From Lactarius indigo (taxonomy: Eukaryota > Basidiomycota > Agaricomycetes > Russulales > Russulaceae): a stretch of DNA of 64,000 bases. A model generated the notes under the pieces. It was not told the DNA's origin and did no database searches. It saw only the letters and a list, made by a program, of their open reading frames with translations. The translations under genes and the position numbers were made by a program. Shown here one piece after another: positions 32,632 to 44,821 of the stretch. Every line of letters starts with the position of its first letter. Within the stretch, counting starts at the first letter, position 1. The stretch is from the NCBI GenBank assembly GCA_025766275.1, contig JAFKAC010000178.1, positions 1-64,000 of the forward strand, read 5' to 3'.

Positions 32632-34345
32632 CTAGGCGGACCGCCGCTCGTTGACGAATACTCCAGCAGCACCCAGTCCACTCCCCACGCACATACTGGT
32701 GCATAGGAGCTCACCGTTACGTCTACGCAACTCCTCCAGGCCAGTGACAACTTGGCGGACGCCAGCTTTAGAACGCCAATTAGTAAGCGAATATCCTGGG
32801 CTGATTGAACAACATACTCATGCCCAGTGGATGGGTTAAGGCAATCGAGCCACCGCTAGAAAAGCGAAACATGATAAACGGAGGTGATAGTGTCGATGGG
32901 GTAGCCGATGACATACTTGGGATTTATCTTGTTTATAGGTATCTTTAATTCCTCAACGCAGTAAGCAAACTGCGATGCAAATGCTTCGTTGATCTGATGC
33001 GTCGGACCGACTTTAATCAGAGTCTGTCAAAAAGAGACAAAAAAAATCACTCACCTCATATACGTCGATGTCTTCGTAGCTCAGTCCGATCTGATTGAGA
33101 ACTTTGGGAATAGCAAAAATTGGAGCGATCCCCATATGGCGTGGTTCAACACCGACGATGGCAGTGCCCACAAATCTGGCGAGAATATCGAGCCCACCCG
33201 CTTCGGCACGAGCGCGGGTCGTCAGGATGCACAGAGCTGCGCCATCCCCGACACCGCTAGCGTTTCCAGCCGTGGTCGACGCGTCGCCCCACTCAGGGAA
33301 AGACGGCTTCAACGCGGTGAGTCCTTCAGCACTGACGTTTGGGCGAACGGTATCGTCAACGGAAACTACGGCGCCTCGGAGCTCGATGGGAATTATCTCA
33401 TCGGAAAACACACCGTCTGCTAACGCCTGTGGGACGAAGCTTCAATCTCCACTTGCGAGAACGAGACCGTGATAGATAGAAACCGAACCTTTGCTGCTCG
33501 GGTGTGAGAAATGAGTGCATATTCGTCCTGTTTTTGGCGAGACACCTTGTACGTTTGAGAGACCATCTCCGAGGTCCAACCCATGGGCTGTTCGATTGTC
33601 AGTTGAAATACAATAACGTGCGTCGGTCAGCACGCACCTGGATGCAGTCGCGCGCTTGCGCATTTGCACCGACGATATCTGACACTATGGGAGTAGGGCG
33701 GGGACTATAACAAACAATCCAACAAACGGAAATTGGTGTTACTAGCAAGCTGTAGAGTGTGTAACGGACGTACTTTAGCGACATGCTCTCCACGCCAACT
33801 GCCACGCCGAGAGATATCTCTCCTGCCTGAATACTGTGCGCGATATTCCGGATGGCCATGAGGCCTGACGAACAGAGCCGATTGACGGTGGAAATTGGGA
33901 CAGTGTCGGGGATCCCAGCCGCCAGCGCCGCAGCACGGGAGACATATAACGGCGAGGGTGGATGGCAGGTTCCTTCGTAGATTCTTCACTCGTGACGCTT
34001 GTTCAAAACGCAGGTACATATGTGCATACCTACACAGATGTCACCAATCTCCGAAGGATTTAACCTGGCTTTCTCTAGAGTCGCCTGAGCCCGGAATGTA
34101 GCTTAACAAATGCAGAGGAACGACAGCAGAATGACGAGCACCTTGAATAGTGCGTGAAGAAGTTCATCGACCGGCACATCCCTGAGCTGGCCTTTCTTCG
34201 CCCTTCCCATCGCGGTTCGTTTAGCAAAGGTAATAACAACGTCGTCATCCTTCTTCTGCAGCAACTGCGCGCGATTAGAAGATACGGTCGAGGCCGTCCT
34301 ACGCATGGTCCTCAATGGGAGAGACGAGAGAGTAGGTTTAAACAT
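32632..34345 (-). CDS. POT1: 3-ketoacyl-CoA thiolase (acetyl-CoA C-acyltransferase)
   Basis: Last step of fatty acid beta-oxidation: cleaves 3-ketoacyl-CoA with CoA to acetyl-CoA. The first exon (34345-34142) begins MFKPTLSSLPLRTMRRTAST, an Arg/Ser-rich leader that could be a targeting signal. About eight further small exons follow. Catalytic sites are visible: the nucleophilic Cys in NRLCSSGLMA (about 33870), INEAFASQFAYC, the His region GGSIALTHPLG (Thr where most thiolases have Gly before HP) and the second Cys in SMCVGSGLGAAGVF close to the C-terminus. The end is ERRSA with a TAG at 32632-32634; no C-terminal SKL-type signal. Peroxisomal Pot1-type by overall sequence. The gene seems intact once introns are removed. 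Confidence 0.92.
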
Positions 34346-34692
34346 GACACCGCGTTTCGTAGTGTTGAGAATCAGGTGGTGTAAACTACGGGAGGGTACT
34401 CCGAGTCTGCTATTAGGCGCTCGGACGGAACTTGATCTCCGAAATGGATCGCGTGATCGCGTTATAAGTGAGTTGGTGGTACGTGTTTATATTGCATCAG
34501 TAGTACTGGTCATCCCGCTTCTATATCTGCCGCGATGCCAGAACACCGTACCCAAGGTGCACTCGCACTCGGCCGACCCATAACACGCTCATCAAAAGCC
34601 TTTCGTGATTCGAGCCCAGGCTACAGCCATTATATTTCTAATATATTGTGCGGTGACACTCCAAGCCGCTGAGATCAAGCTCCATGGGGTTA
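34346..34692. other. Intergenic: thiolase promoter and dehydratase 3' region
   Basis: 347 bp between the start of the thiolase gene and the end of the prephenate dehydratase gene, both on the minus strand. It should hold the thiolase promoter. No gene or repeat seen. Confidence 0.5.
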
Positions 34693-35923
34693 TTACCAAG
34701 TCCCTAATAGATCTGCACGACCTCCCCGCGTGACCACACGCGCGATTGCATTGAGAACCCTTTCCTTCCACGGCGATGATGACCCCGTGACTAGGTCTTC
34801 GCCCACACGCTGTGGGGGCTGAGAATCATTTGACGCTTCGTTGTCAACCACTTCGACAAGGTACACGCTGGCGAACAGCTCGTGCTGGGCCGACGGCCGC
34901 CGATCTATGCGGATAGCGGGCAGACAGAGTGCAGCCAGCAAGTCGGTGACTGTGGGATGCTGCGAATCTTGCGGTGTGTTTAATTCTTCTGCCTTTTGTT
35001 GTAGTTCTAGGCGGATCAAGGCATTGAATTCTCCACGCCCGTCATACTGAGCATTGGGCAAGGGTGACGAAGGATGATTCGCGAGAATATAAAACCGAGT
35101 GAAATTTTCTTTGTTGGGAGACAAATTCAGCATTTCTTCACCTAGAAAGCAAACATGACTCACGGTGCTCGTTTTGAATGCCCTCGTGTAATAGTTCCAA
35201 GTTGGCGAACAGTTGAAGACAGATTTTCGAGCAGATCGCTGCGCAGTCGGCAGTAGCTTCCGGTTGCTTCGAGACGACTTCGGCGGCTGCGGCCGTGGAG
35301 GCAACGCTAACTTGTTGTGCCTCGGGCAGATGCGCGGCGAGGAATCGTTGACATTGCCCTAGGGCCTGTGGTAAAAAATCAAGACACGCGTGTGTGGCCA
35401 AATATTGCACGAACCTGCTCGTGGCTGAGGACTTTCTTGATATCGCGCAGTGTCTTTCCATGCCGGACCACGAGACAGTGTTGGATTGGCAAAGTTACCG
35501 CGCCTCGAATCCACCTGCTCTCTCCAACGTCGGAGGAACGCAGCAAATCATAAGTTTCCGTCACGATCCCGAATATACTGTTCTCCTGTGGCAACAGCCC
35601 AAGGTACACTGTGGGTCCAACGCTGTGAAAAACATCTGGTCCCGTTTCGTCATGACCGATTGAGATACGGAAGTGAGGGTTCGTACGGACCGGAAATAGT
35701 ATTCAGGGCGCGATAATGCACGGTTTCGGCAAATCTGTCAAATGCGGCCTGTAGGAGACTCAAAACCGGTGCCGGTGGACGACGAGCTTAAATGGGCTGA
35801 ATGACCGACCTGGTGTGAATATGTGCCAGCTGGACCAAGGTACGTGAGGATCGGACAGGTATCACCGTCGGTTTGCCCCTCTAACCCGGATGTTATTTGC
35901 TCGGTAATTGGATTGGAGGACAT
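34693..35923 (-). CDS. PHA2: Prephenate dehydratase
   Basis: Converts prephenate to phenylpyruvate in phenylalanine synthesis. The ATG at 35923 gives MSSNPITEQI and shortly after it the family's opening motif LTYLGPAGTYSHQ. Small introns follow: one ending before AAFDRFAETVHYRAL, another between TIS and DVFHSVGPTVYLGLLPQENS, one after VLSHEQ (35354-35402) and one after NEH. Further motifs: PQENSIFGIVTETYDLL, the ALGQCQRFLA block, STAAAAEVV and the substrate-site motif FTRFYILA (Thr-Arg-Phe), where the prephenate-binding domain ends. The C-terminal part corresponds to the ACT regulatory domain but is divergent and I cannot point to a clear ESRP motif. It looks functional. Confidence 0.92.
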
Positions 35924-36315
35924 GTAAAACTCGCTCCACACGACTGTCTCGTTTTTGTAGTCAGTGGTGTCGAGGACCAGCGTCTGACCTGAAAATTATC
36001 CGATGTCGGTGTCAACTTCTGGCATGGCAGGTGCATGTATGAAGGCGCCCCAGAAAAAAAAATCCAAATTTAGGTCCGTAGATACAGATATAGTACTATC
36101 GACATCATAAATGTACACATGTAGAAGTGAAACCATGTAAAACGTAAGAAATAGAGCGGTGCTAAGATGGTGGGGGGTCTAATGTGTGCTGTAGGCCACC
36201 GCCGTTTTTACTCAACTGTGCTGAAGACGTTCCCTCGAGGCCACCTCGCTCAGCATCAAAAAGTACCGATCTAGGGTCAAATAATTTAGCGTGCAGAAGC
36301 ACCAAAGCCAATAAA
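35924..36315. other. Intergenic: dehydratase promoter
   Basis: About 390 bp between two minus-strand genes. Contains an A run at 36053-36062 and no recognised gene. If the transcription factor does not stop at 36316-36318 but is spliced further, its last exon would lie here. Confidence 0.45.
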
Positions 36316-39126
36316 TTACTGACGGGCGAGGGGGACACGCTCCCCGAGTTTAGCCAGAGCGGCACTACAAATATGAGGGTGAGCGTTCAAGCTGAGCTAA
36401 AGGAAGAACTTGGCGTTACATGATATACTCGACCTCAGAACGCAGTGTTAAAGTCTGCTCGTTTGAATTCGCCTGTTGTGCAGCTTGCCAAAAGCGTACC
36501 AGCACGCGACCAGCCCTGAACCAACAAAACTGTCATAATATTAGCCATCCAAAGGAGAACTGGCCGAGGCGAAACGTCGCACTGCGCAGAAGAAATCAAG
36601 TAAGGTAACATCAAAGCTTGTGGAGCGAACAGCATAGATCAGATCAAGGACCGCCCGAGAAGCTTCCAAGATCTTGAAAGCTGAGACACAACCAGGACTC
36701 GTCACGTGGGCGTGGGGATCATGCAATAAGATGGTAGCACTAAAAGCACATGACAATCAATGAAATGCGTGAGGGAAAGGGTAGAACGCACAGATGAGGC
36801 GTAAGGCAAGCGGTGTACAGGTGTGAGTCCACACTACTGTCGCGAATTGGGTTGCGCAGGTAAAGTGGGAAGCTTTGTCTGAACATCGAGGCAATATGGT
36901 CGATCTCAATGAAGCCAGAAGTTCGTCGTGGGTCAGCGGCCTTATCTTTGTTTTCATCGCCGACCTTCTCCCAAGCTTCCGCGTACGTCGAGGCATATGT
37001 GAATGCGGGGTCACCTACGAAACGCTTGGAGCGAAAGCGCAAGTTATAAGCCTTGACTCGTGACAATAGCATGCATCCCTTGATGTACAAGCTGAATGAG
37101 TCCACCTGGTCTTCGGGGTGGTGAAGAAGGATGTCTTTTCCAAGGGCGTGTTGTCGTTCACTCCCGGACCATGTAATCTGGGAAGCTTTTGTGAATACAA
37201 GTGCCAATGAACGGTACGACCAGCTCACGCTTACTCCAAGATCAAAGTTGATACCCCTCATGGGAAGCAACTGTGAAACGTCTTGGTCGTCGAGACTAAG
37301 CGCCCACCCATTACTGCAACCCCCCATGCGTTCCATGGCATACAACAACCAAAACGTATTTCTACGAACTTCCTCTTCCACGGAGTCCTTGGGGAGGAGA
37401 ATGAGGGAGGGAGTCTTCAGGGAATCTGAAATCGGGAAGAAAGAGGGGTTAACATTAATCCCTAAAGGTACCGCAGCTCGGATTGCTTGGCCTATGGTCG
37501 TGAAGGTCTAGGTGTTCAAACTATTAACTGAGAGCTAAAGAAGACGTGAGAAGATTTACCTCCACCCATCTGAGTTTACGAAATGATGAAGAGGAGGGAG
37601 TTCAAAAGGTACGGAGAGCGTACCTTGCGTTGCACCAATACCACCAAGTGATGATTAACATAGCTGTATTCCGCGAAATCAATCATCAGCATTACTGTCG
37701 AATAATAAAAACGGTGAGATTCCGACCTTGGACATCTTCAAGGAGCTTCTTTCCGGCCCACAGCTGCTCTTCGGCGGTCTGTTTAGCCAGTTTTACGTGT
37801 CTTTCAGCAAAAGAATCGATGTAATCCTTCCGCTTGTACCAGTTGCCGAAAATCTCATCTGCTAAAGGGCTGTGGTCGGAAGAACCACCGCCAAGGTTGG
37901 CATCTTCAGACATACTCGCCCCCATAGATTTTTCTGGTGGAGGGGTCGGGGGGACAGCTACGGTGTATAGACTTCCGACTGCACAGATTGCGTGGATGAT
38001 AGCGGGCGATGGAAAGTTCGGGTGCGTCGGAGGTAGGTCGATTGAAGCCATGAAAGTAGGCACGTGAAAGAGCCTGCCAGCGTGGGGGTGGAAGGAAAAA
38101 AAGGCTTCGACGCTGCGTTGACGCATTCAGCCCATATGCACGCTGCAGTGAGTCAGAATTCCAACTTACAGATGACGGACAAGAGCGGGTGACGGGAGGT
38201 CCTTAGGCCAACCCGGCCAGTAAACGTCGTAACCTAAGCCAGGGGAGAGAAATGGAGGGGCGGTTTGAACGTCATTGACGGGAGTCGGCACGATATCGGA
38301 AGGGTTCTCCACTGACGAGATGAAACTCGTGGAGGACGAGGTGATCCCTGGGTAGTCGCCCGGGGATGATTGATAGCTCTGCGGAAGTCCAAGGCCGGGG
38401 CTGTGGAAAACGGAAGGAGGGGGAATGGTAGCGCCCGTGAGGCCGGGGTGGACCGGAACGTTTGGGGAGTGCGTGGACGGAGGCGAAAGACTTGACTGAG
38501 GGGACTTGCTAGCGGAGGGTGAACCTTGGTCCCTGAGCATCGCCTCGAGCTCGTCTGAAGAAACGAATGTGAGGAGACACAATGGATGACACGGAATTGC
38601 AGACGAACTGATTCTGTTCTCCAGCTTTTCGTAGCGATTTTTTGGAGCCTCTTGTGCCCCATTTGAGCCTGCCACGGTCATCAGTTGTGAATCCCACACT
38701 CTATAGATGCGACGAAGTGGGCGGTACCTTCATCGAACGTGCATTCCGGACGCTCAGGTAGTACTACACCAGCGGGTGCATGCGAGAGGGCATGTGCATG
38801 AGACCTAACACAGGTCGAGCAAGGTCTTTGCGCATCACTGTTGCAAGAATGAATGTGAGGTGGGCTTCATTGATTAGAAGGAGGACTACCATTTCTGCGA
38901 AGACGGTAGGTAATAAGGAAGAGTACGTTGCAGTTTAGAGTTAGAGTAACGTACGAGTTTGCGTCTACGGCACTGATGGCATGCCTAAAAGATGATGAGA
39001 AACTGTTGAGGAAGATGACTGAGGACACACTTGATTTCTCTTGAGCACGTTCGGGTGACTGGCCGAGCCCATCGGGCCCGAGGTGGTGGTGGCCGAGTCA
39101 TGCTTTGTGGTTGGTGTCTTGGGCAT
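36316..39126 (-). CDS. Zn2Cys6 fungal-specific transcription factor
   Basis: Nuclear DNA-binding regulator. It starts MPKTPTTKHDSATTTSG at 39126. The binuclear zinc cluster begins ACHQCRRRKL in a 30-bp exon (38986-38957) and continues DAQRPCSTC; the missing codons K-C come from a 5-nt micro-exon AAATG at 38890-38894. A Ser/Pro-rich linker follows (38557-38180). The fungal-specific transcription factor domain contains HPHAGRLFHVPTFMASIDL, IIHAICAVGSLYT, ADEIFGNWYKRKDYID and RNTFWLLYAMERMGG, then GWALSLDDQDVSQLLPMRG. Near 37630-37500 a 10-nt micro-exon (ATGGGTGGAG) is also needed to read NARWVE-TFTTIGQAI. The C-terminal exons read LHDPHAHVTSPGC, AVRSTSFDVTLLDFFC, and ALAKLGERVPLARQ before a TAA. 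Many introns, all inferred. The regulated genes are unknown. Confidence 0.88.
38890..38894 (-). other. Predicted 5-nt micro-exon in the Zn2Cys6 gene
   Basis: AAATG, flanked by an acceptor (CTTCGCAG) and a donor (GTAGTC). Joined to the flanking exons it gives K-L-K-C-D-A, supplying the third zinc-ligand Cys of the cluster. Without it the reading frame meets a TGA straight away. Confidence 0.7.
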
Positions 39127-39460
39127 TCTGATAGGCACCAATGGTAAGGAAGAGTATAGAAGGGCTCGCGGGCACAGACAAGGACAGGCTTAACGCCGTT
39201 GAGAGCGGAGAGGGGGATATGGGATGCAGGTGTTAGCACTGGCAGTCGAACTGTAAATCCCCCCGAATGGTCGTCTCATCTCGACTTGGTTCGAGCGGAT
39301 GGGATTACGTGTTATTTTTTCTTGGTTGAGCTATCATCTCACCTGAGGCGCCATTCAAAAGGAAGGGTACAGCACAGTTAATATAACGAAACACCGTAGA
39401 GTATAATATAGATAACAATACGACAGAACAGGGCTTGGACATTGAAAAGAATGGCAATTG
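39127..39460. other. Intergenic: transcription factor promoter
   Basis: About 330 bp upstream of the transcription factor and downstream of the membrane-protein gene, both on the minus strand. No gene recognised; TA-rich at 39375-39420. Confidence 0.45.
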
Positions 39461-42400
39461 TCATGTACTTGTGAACTTATTTACAGCAGTAAATGCTGCA
39501 GTGATATTCCCCACATTAACCGTGGCATTTGTGGATGAATGGAAAAAAAGGGACGCCGGGTCCCACACCTTACTGAAAGCAGTGTCCGTAAACGACTCGT
39601 CGTTTACAATTTCTGGTGAGTTGGCAAACTCTGTCCAAGTCACGCTCGTCTGTGCACCTACCAACGCCCAATCCCGCACCGCAAGCGAATTATCGCTACC
39701 GAAGAACAATCCACCTGAAGGTGTCGCAAAAGACGAAACAACGCTCTCAACATCCGGGGGTGTGACTGACCCAAAGATTGCTACTTCTAGCGTCGGGATG
39801 GCATCTAAAGACTTCCCGAGAAGGGTGTCACTTGATGGAGGGGTCACCGCGGAGGAAAGAACGAAGTTCACGAATTGAATAGCAACGTTGAGGTCGGGGA
39901 TAGCCTCGAAAAAGTCCAGGAGAACGTGGTTGATGTGGTTCAGCGTGCCAAACCGACGGGGGTCAGTCGTTGGAATAGAGGAAATGTTGGAATTCGGCAG
40001 GCTACTCAAAGCCTCCCCACTATAGACCACCACACGCGGAGTCGCCTCGCGGGAGAGAATTGCTGCCTGTTTCGCAGTGCCTGTCTGGGAATCACGGAAG
40101 GGGAGTCGTAAATGGAGTACATCGAGCACTCCATAAATAGGCCGATCCGCGAAGCAAGAATTATTGAAATTCGTCTGTGCCGTGGGAGCTGACAACCCAA
40201 AGACGGACGCTTCTAGATTCGTGATCAACGCAAGTTGAGATGTTGCAAGGCTCGGGTAGCATGATAGTGGTGGCGGGAAGGGTGCACTTGTCGAATTAGT
40301 CAATAATGAAGATATGGGGGTATTCCCTGCCTTCCCATTGGCATCAAACGGAAGGAGAATGGGGGAGGATATCAGAAGCGACACGAATTTAAGGTAATTA
40401 TTTGGATCTTGTTGGAGAATATATTGCCAATAGTTGCCCATAGCCGTTGACCGAATTGTGGACGACGCTGTCAGAAACGGGAGTTGGCAACTCCATCAGG
40501 CATAGATCCATACACAAATAAATACGTACCAGATGCAAACGTATACATTCGGTCCAGGGTTGTGCGAGCCGTATTGCTCATCTCCGCGAGCTGGGAGCTT
40601 GATGGTTGCCCATCTGGTATAAACGACACGATAGGTTCGGAAATCGATTGAGCTGCAAAGTCGAATACGTAACCCAGTTGTGTCGTCGAGAATTTTGATG
40701 ATTGACCAGCCACAGCGCCATCTCCGGTAAGACTCTTCCAGTCGGCCTTGGTAATAAAATCGCGTAACCTTCTCACTGAAGACGTATTCTGAGACAACAC
40801 AAAGCTCCATAGCAAGGCACTCTGAGCCCACGCTGTCCGATTCGGAAAGGTCTGAGAATCAAGCGTTGGAGACACGTCGATCACCCGGGCCTGTGCCGCA
40901 CAGTCACTGATCAAAGCGGAGGCTCGAGAGGAAGACATCGCGTTCGCGACAACTGCCGGGGTGAAGTTGGCATGGAATTGGTCATTGACAATAGGAATGA
41001 GGTTGACGAGGCTCTGAGCAAGGACATTGCATTGAGTCGAAACGCAGACACACGTCGAATCTTGGTGGACAATGAGTAAATTGAGTCGCAACGCCGAGCA
41101 CGAAACTCACCGAGGTCACACGCATTCCCTGTACGATTGGCAGGACAATTTGGTGTGTGTGTACGTTTATGTCCCACAGTGACACCAACGATGATTCCGA
41201 TGACGACTAGTAGGACAGAAACGAAAACCCCAACGAAAAGTTTGATCTTGTTCCGACTAATCGGTCGTTTGAGGAACTTGGACTTTGTCTTTGCTGGGCC
41301 ATAAGGATTCTCGACTTCACGCCCGCTGGGGAAGGTCATACTTTGACGCCTTCGGCCACCAGAAGTCATTCCGAGGCCACTGGCGTACGCCCGGAACGGT
41401 GCGACCTTCTCGGAAGTAGACGCCCCGACACCGTCGTCAGGTAAGTGACCAGAATCAAGCATAGCATTGAGACGGTCAGCTCGTTCGGCTAGTTGGGGTA
41501 AAGGTACCGAGCCTTCCATCCTTCGGTGCTCCTGCTCTTGGTGTAATGAAATATCGGGGATAGTTGGTACCGGAGGTAGTGGTTTTATACGTATCCATTC
41601 GACCATCGTACGCGCTGCACGAGCGGTACGTTGGCCAGCCGAGGATATGAGAGAAGAAACATGGCTCTTCACCGTCTTTGTTGAAAGAGCAGACACTCGC
41701 CGTTGACGCTTAGCAGACAGTTTCATGGAAGCTCTGAGTTCAGGCGTTCCTGGGGTCAAGGGTCGGAGAGTGCCGATAAGCGGTTGAACATCGGCCAGTC
41801 GGAGATCAGTGTGTCGCGCCCCATCCATCGAGGTCGCAAACGCCGAAGGCGGATGAGGGTTGAGAGGTGAAGTGCTACTATACGTAGCTTGGCTTTGTTC
41901 GTGGATAGACTCAGGTACGCTGGTCGCGCTAGGCACATGGCGAAGTGTTGCCTGGGTTATGCCCACGACAGAAACCTTTCTAGTCAAAGCCGACCCAGGT
42001 TGAGCAACATCTGCATATCCATCATACGAGGCGATGGTGTCATTTTCGCCATTGAAATGGTAATCCGGCCCTTCGCTTGAGGGCGCAAAGGGATAGGAAC
42101 TCGGGGGAAAACGACTTGAGCCAACGCCCGGGTCGTGATACCGTGAAGGAGGGGGATAAAACATTTCGGACACAAGGCTTCCCGTATCAACTTGGTACGA
42201 AAGACGAGGACTGTGTGAATCTGAAGCATCCCGAGGGGTATTCGCAGAGGTAGCCGAGGAAAGCAGTCCAGTGATGAAGGAAGTCGAGAGCATCCTCTCT
42301 TCCGTGGGGTCCACGGAGATGATAGAGGAACCTTCGTGCCAATCATAAGGGGACAGCTTACCGGCCCTGACTGGGGAAGCAGGGCTTCGCGATCTCGCAC

Positions 42401-42964
42401 GGCGGTCTGGCTGTGGTGGACGGTCAGTGTTATGATCAGGTGGAAAGTCCTCATCAACAACTTCGCGATTCAGTCCTGATGGCTGCGGAACGGCGGAGGC
42501 AGGGGGCGCTCGCAGTGTCACAGGTGCCGGCGCAGCGACAGTAAAGGTACTCCGTGCAGGGGAGGGAAGTGCCTATTGTGTGGTGAGCCTAGGCGGAGCT
42601 GGGGAGCTAGAGGGGGACTCACAGGACCCACGGTTTGGCGGGAAGCGATGGAAAAAGTACTCCGCGCGGGGGAAGGGAGCCCCCACTCTGTGCTGGGAGC
42701 AGAGAGTCGAGGAGTGGTGATAGTAAAAGTGCTCCGCGCAGGAGAATGAAGGAAGCGATCGGTGATTGGGCTAACGGGGATTTCGACGGGAGGAGGAGGG
42801 AATTGAGAAAGACATAGAGAACCGTCTGTGATTCCTGTAGCATAGGTAGTGAAGCTGATAGTGCTGTCCGCAATACCGGATGCGCTGGTACTGAGAGAAG
42901 CGCGTGGGCGGTGCTGAGAAGAAGAAGGATCAGAAGGTGTTGGAGGATCCTCCGGGCGAGACAT
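39461..42964 (-). CDS. Large single-pass membrane protein, unrecognised
   Basis: Start at 42964 (MSRPEDPPTPSDPSSSQ). About 1,130 residues in a few long exons; introns near 42603-42545, 41110-41060 and 40535-40445. The first 450 residues are Ser/Pro/Thr-rich and disordered, with three SPARSTF-type repeats near the start. One hydrophobic segment (KLFVGVFVSVLLVVIGIIVG, about 41250-41190) follows basic residues, predicting a type II membrane protein with cytosolic N-terminus. Directly outside comes a Cys-rich stretch (CPANRTGNACDL, then CVCVSTQC) and about 550 residues with many N-glycosylation sites, probably at the cell surface. I do not recognise the family; it looks like a conserved basidiomycete protein. 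Codon usage and open frames over 3 kb make it a real gene. Confidence 0.8.
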
Positions 42965-43467
42965 CGCTGAGAGAGAGAAAGATTAGTGGAAATGACAACT
43001 GGGCGAGTAATAGACAGACCGAGTTCCCGAACTCCAGGGTGCAAGTGACGACAATTCGAAAGAGTGTGTGCTTATAACATAAATGAGTGCAGAGGGAGCG
43101 AAAGCGGTGACAATTCCGTGAGAAACGGGGTTGATACGTAGAGAGGAGATGAAATTGAATTATTGAATTAGCCTGAAGCGATGGCTTTCATTGAAACGAG
43201 CATTACGTGTTCCCACATCAATCTCACCGGGGCAAACTCTACGCGACGTAACGAGGAAACAAATCTCTTATAGACACGAAGGAGAACAGGAATGCCACAA
43301 CCATGTGGGATCCAATCAGAACTAGAAAACACCGCAAAGGGACCACCATAGTTTATGCGTAATCGGCGGTCGACAAAGGTCATGAACAAAGGCCATAAAA
43401 AGTCGTAACCTTGAGCACGGAAATAAATGGTATGATATTCCAGGGCAGCCCACAGTTAGCAAGTGGC
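42965..43467. other. Intergenic: membrane-protein promoter and Rac 3' region
   Basis: About 500 bp holding the promoter of the minus-strand membrane-protein gene and the 3' untranslated region of Rac. No gene recognised. Confidence 0.5.
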
Positions 43468-44439
43468 TCATGCGATGATGCACTTGCTGCCCCTCGGCTT
43501 CTCCTTTGGCCTGGGGGGATTCACTAGTTTGTTCGATCATAAGCCGAATGAACTAAGGCGTAAGAAATCTCAAAACACGCACAGACGGCACGGATGGCCT
43601 CATCAAAGACGTTCTTCAGTCCCTTCTGGGTGAGGGCAGAACATTCTAAATACTTTACAGCCCCGATGTCTTTCGCCATGCTGGCACCCTGGGTATACTG
43701 GATAGGAGCCATGCGACTGTGAGACAAGATTTAGAAAAGGCTAGATTCCCTAATCTGAGGAGAACGTACCGGTCGCGAAGCTTCTCAACAGTGCCGGGGT
43801 CCTCGCGCAAGTCTAGCTTGGTGCCGACAAGAACCACCGACGTTTGAGGCGCATGATGAGATATTTCAGGGTACCACTGAAAAGTGATGAGGTGAGCGAG
43901 TCTCTACGGGGTTAGCGGAACAGTACCTTTGTTTTGACGTTCTCGAAGCTGGGGGGGCTCACAAGAGAGAAGCAGATAAGGAAGACGTCGGTTTGAGGAT
44001 ACGACAACGGTCGAAGACGGTCGTAGTCTTCTTGACCAGCAGTATCCCAAAGTCCGAGAGAAATTGTCTTGCCGTCGACCATCACATTGGCCGAATAGTT
44101 GTCAAAGACTGGGAAAAAATATTTGAATGCAACACCAACTCGTGCAGGTGCGCTAGGCGCTTACCTGTTGGAATGTACTCCCCCTACGATTCGTATGATG
44201 AGCACTGGGTGGGTAGATAGGATGAAGGATGAAGCATACCGGGAAGGCATTGGTGGTATAAGATATAAGTAGGCATGTCTGCTCCCATCATCGGTGATTA
44301 ATTCGGTCTGAGAGGATGGGGTGTATACGACTTGCCTTTCCAACGGCACCGTCTCCAACGACGACGCCTGTGATCTGTAGTGAGTTTTCTGCAGGAACAC
44401 CAGCTGTTGAGAACAGAGCTTACACTTAATTGCCTGCAT
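43468..44439 (-). CDS. RAC1: Rho-family GTPase Rac
   Basis: Molecular switch for actin, polarity and NADPH-oxidase signalling. Reading through small introns gives [16 protein letters not shown] (P-loop), [32 protein letters not shown] (effector region), [41 protein letters not shown] (NKxD-type base recognition as TKLD), [40 protein letters not shown] and a basic tail ending CIIA, a CAAX prenylation box. The MQAIK start and the NYSAN and GLWDTAG segments favour Rac over Cdc42. Length is about 195 residues, normal for the family. The intron inside the P-loop region has a GC donor (GGAAAG followed by GCAAGT at 44335-44330). Intact. Confidence 0.95.
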
Positions 44440-44821
44440 GATGGAAAGATTCAAAGGAGTAAGAGGAAAGAGGGGAGTACGTTCGCAAGGATTGAAGCGA
44501 TCTTAAACCGAGCGTAACTTAGGAGAGAACCAGTTAGGAGATGGACGAAGTGCGAAGCCCATTGATAGAAAATCTGTGAGATGGATGAAAAAAATAAGAG
44601 AAGACGGCGCCGTACCTGTGAAAAGCCGTTAAAACGCGACGTGTAAGGGGAGAGTGACTTGGTCGTTGGTGTTGGTGTTGGTGATGTTCAGGTGCGGAGG
44701 TGCGGTGCGGTGCGGTGCGTGCACGCTGGGACAAATAAGGACAGACCGCGTCGATGGCGGGTCACGGCGGTCGTGATCCCGAGTTGACGACCCGACTTTC
44801 CTCTCCACGATGTCCGGATCT
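44440..44821. promoter_or_regulatory. Divergent promoter between Rac and the histidine phosphatase
   Basis: 382 bp between two start codons on opposite strands. Contains a GTTGGTGTTGGTGTTGGTG repeat (about 44665-44683) and a GGTGCGGTGCGGTGCG repeat (about 44699-44718). A shared regulatory role is inferred from position only. Confidence 0.5.
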
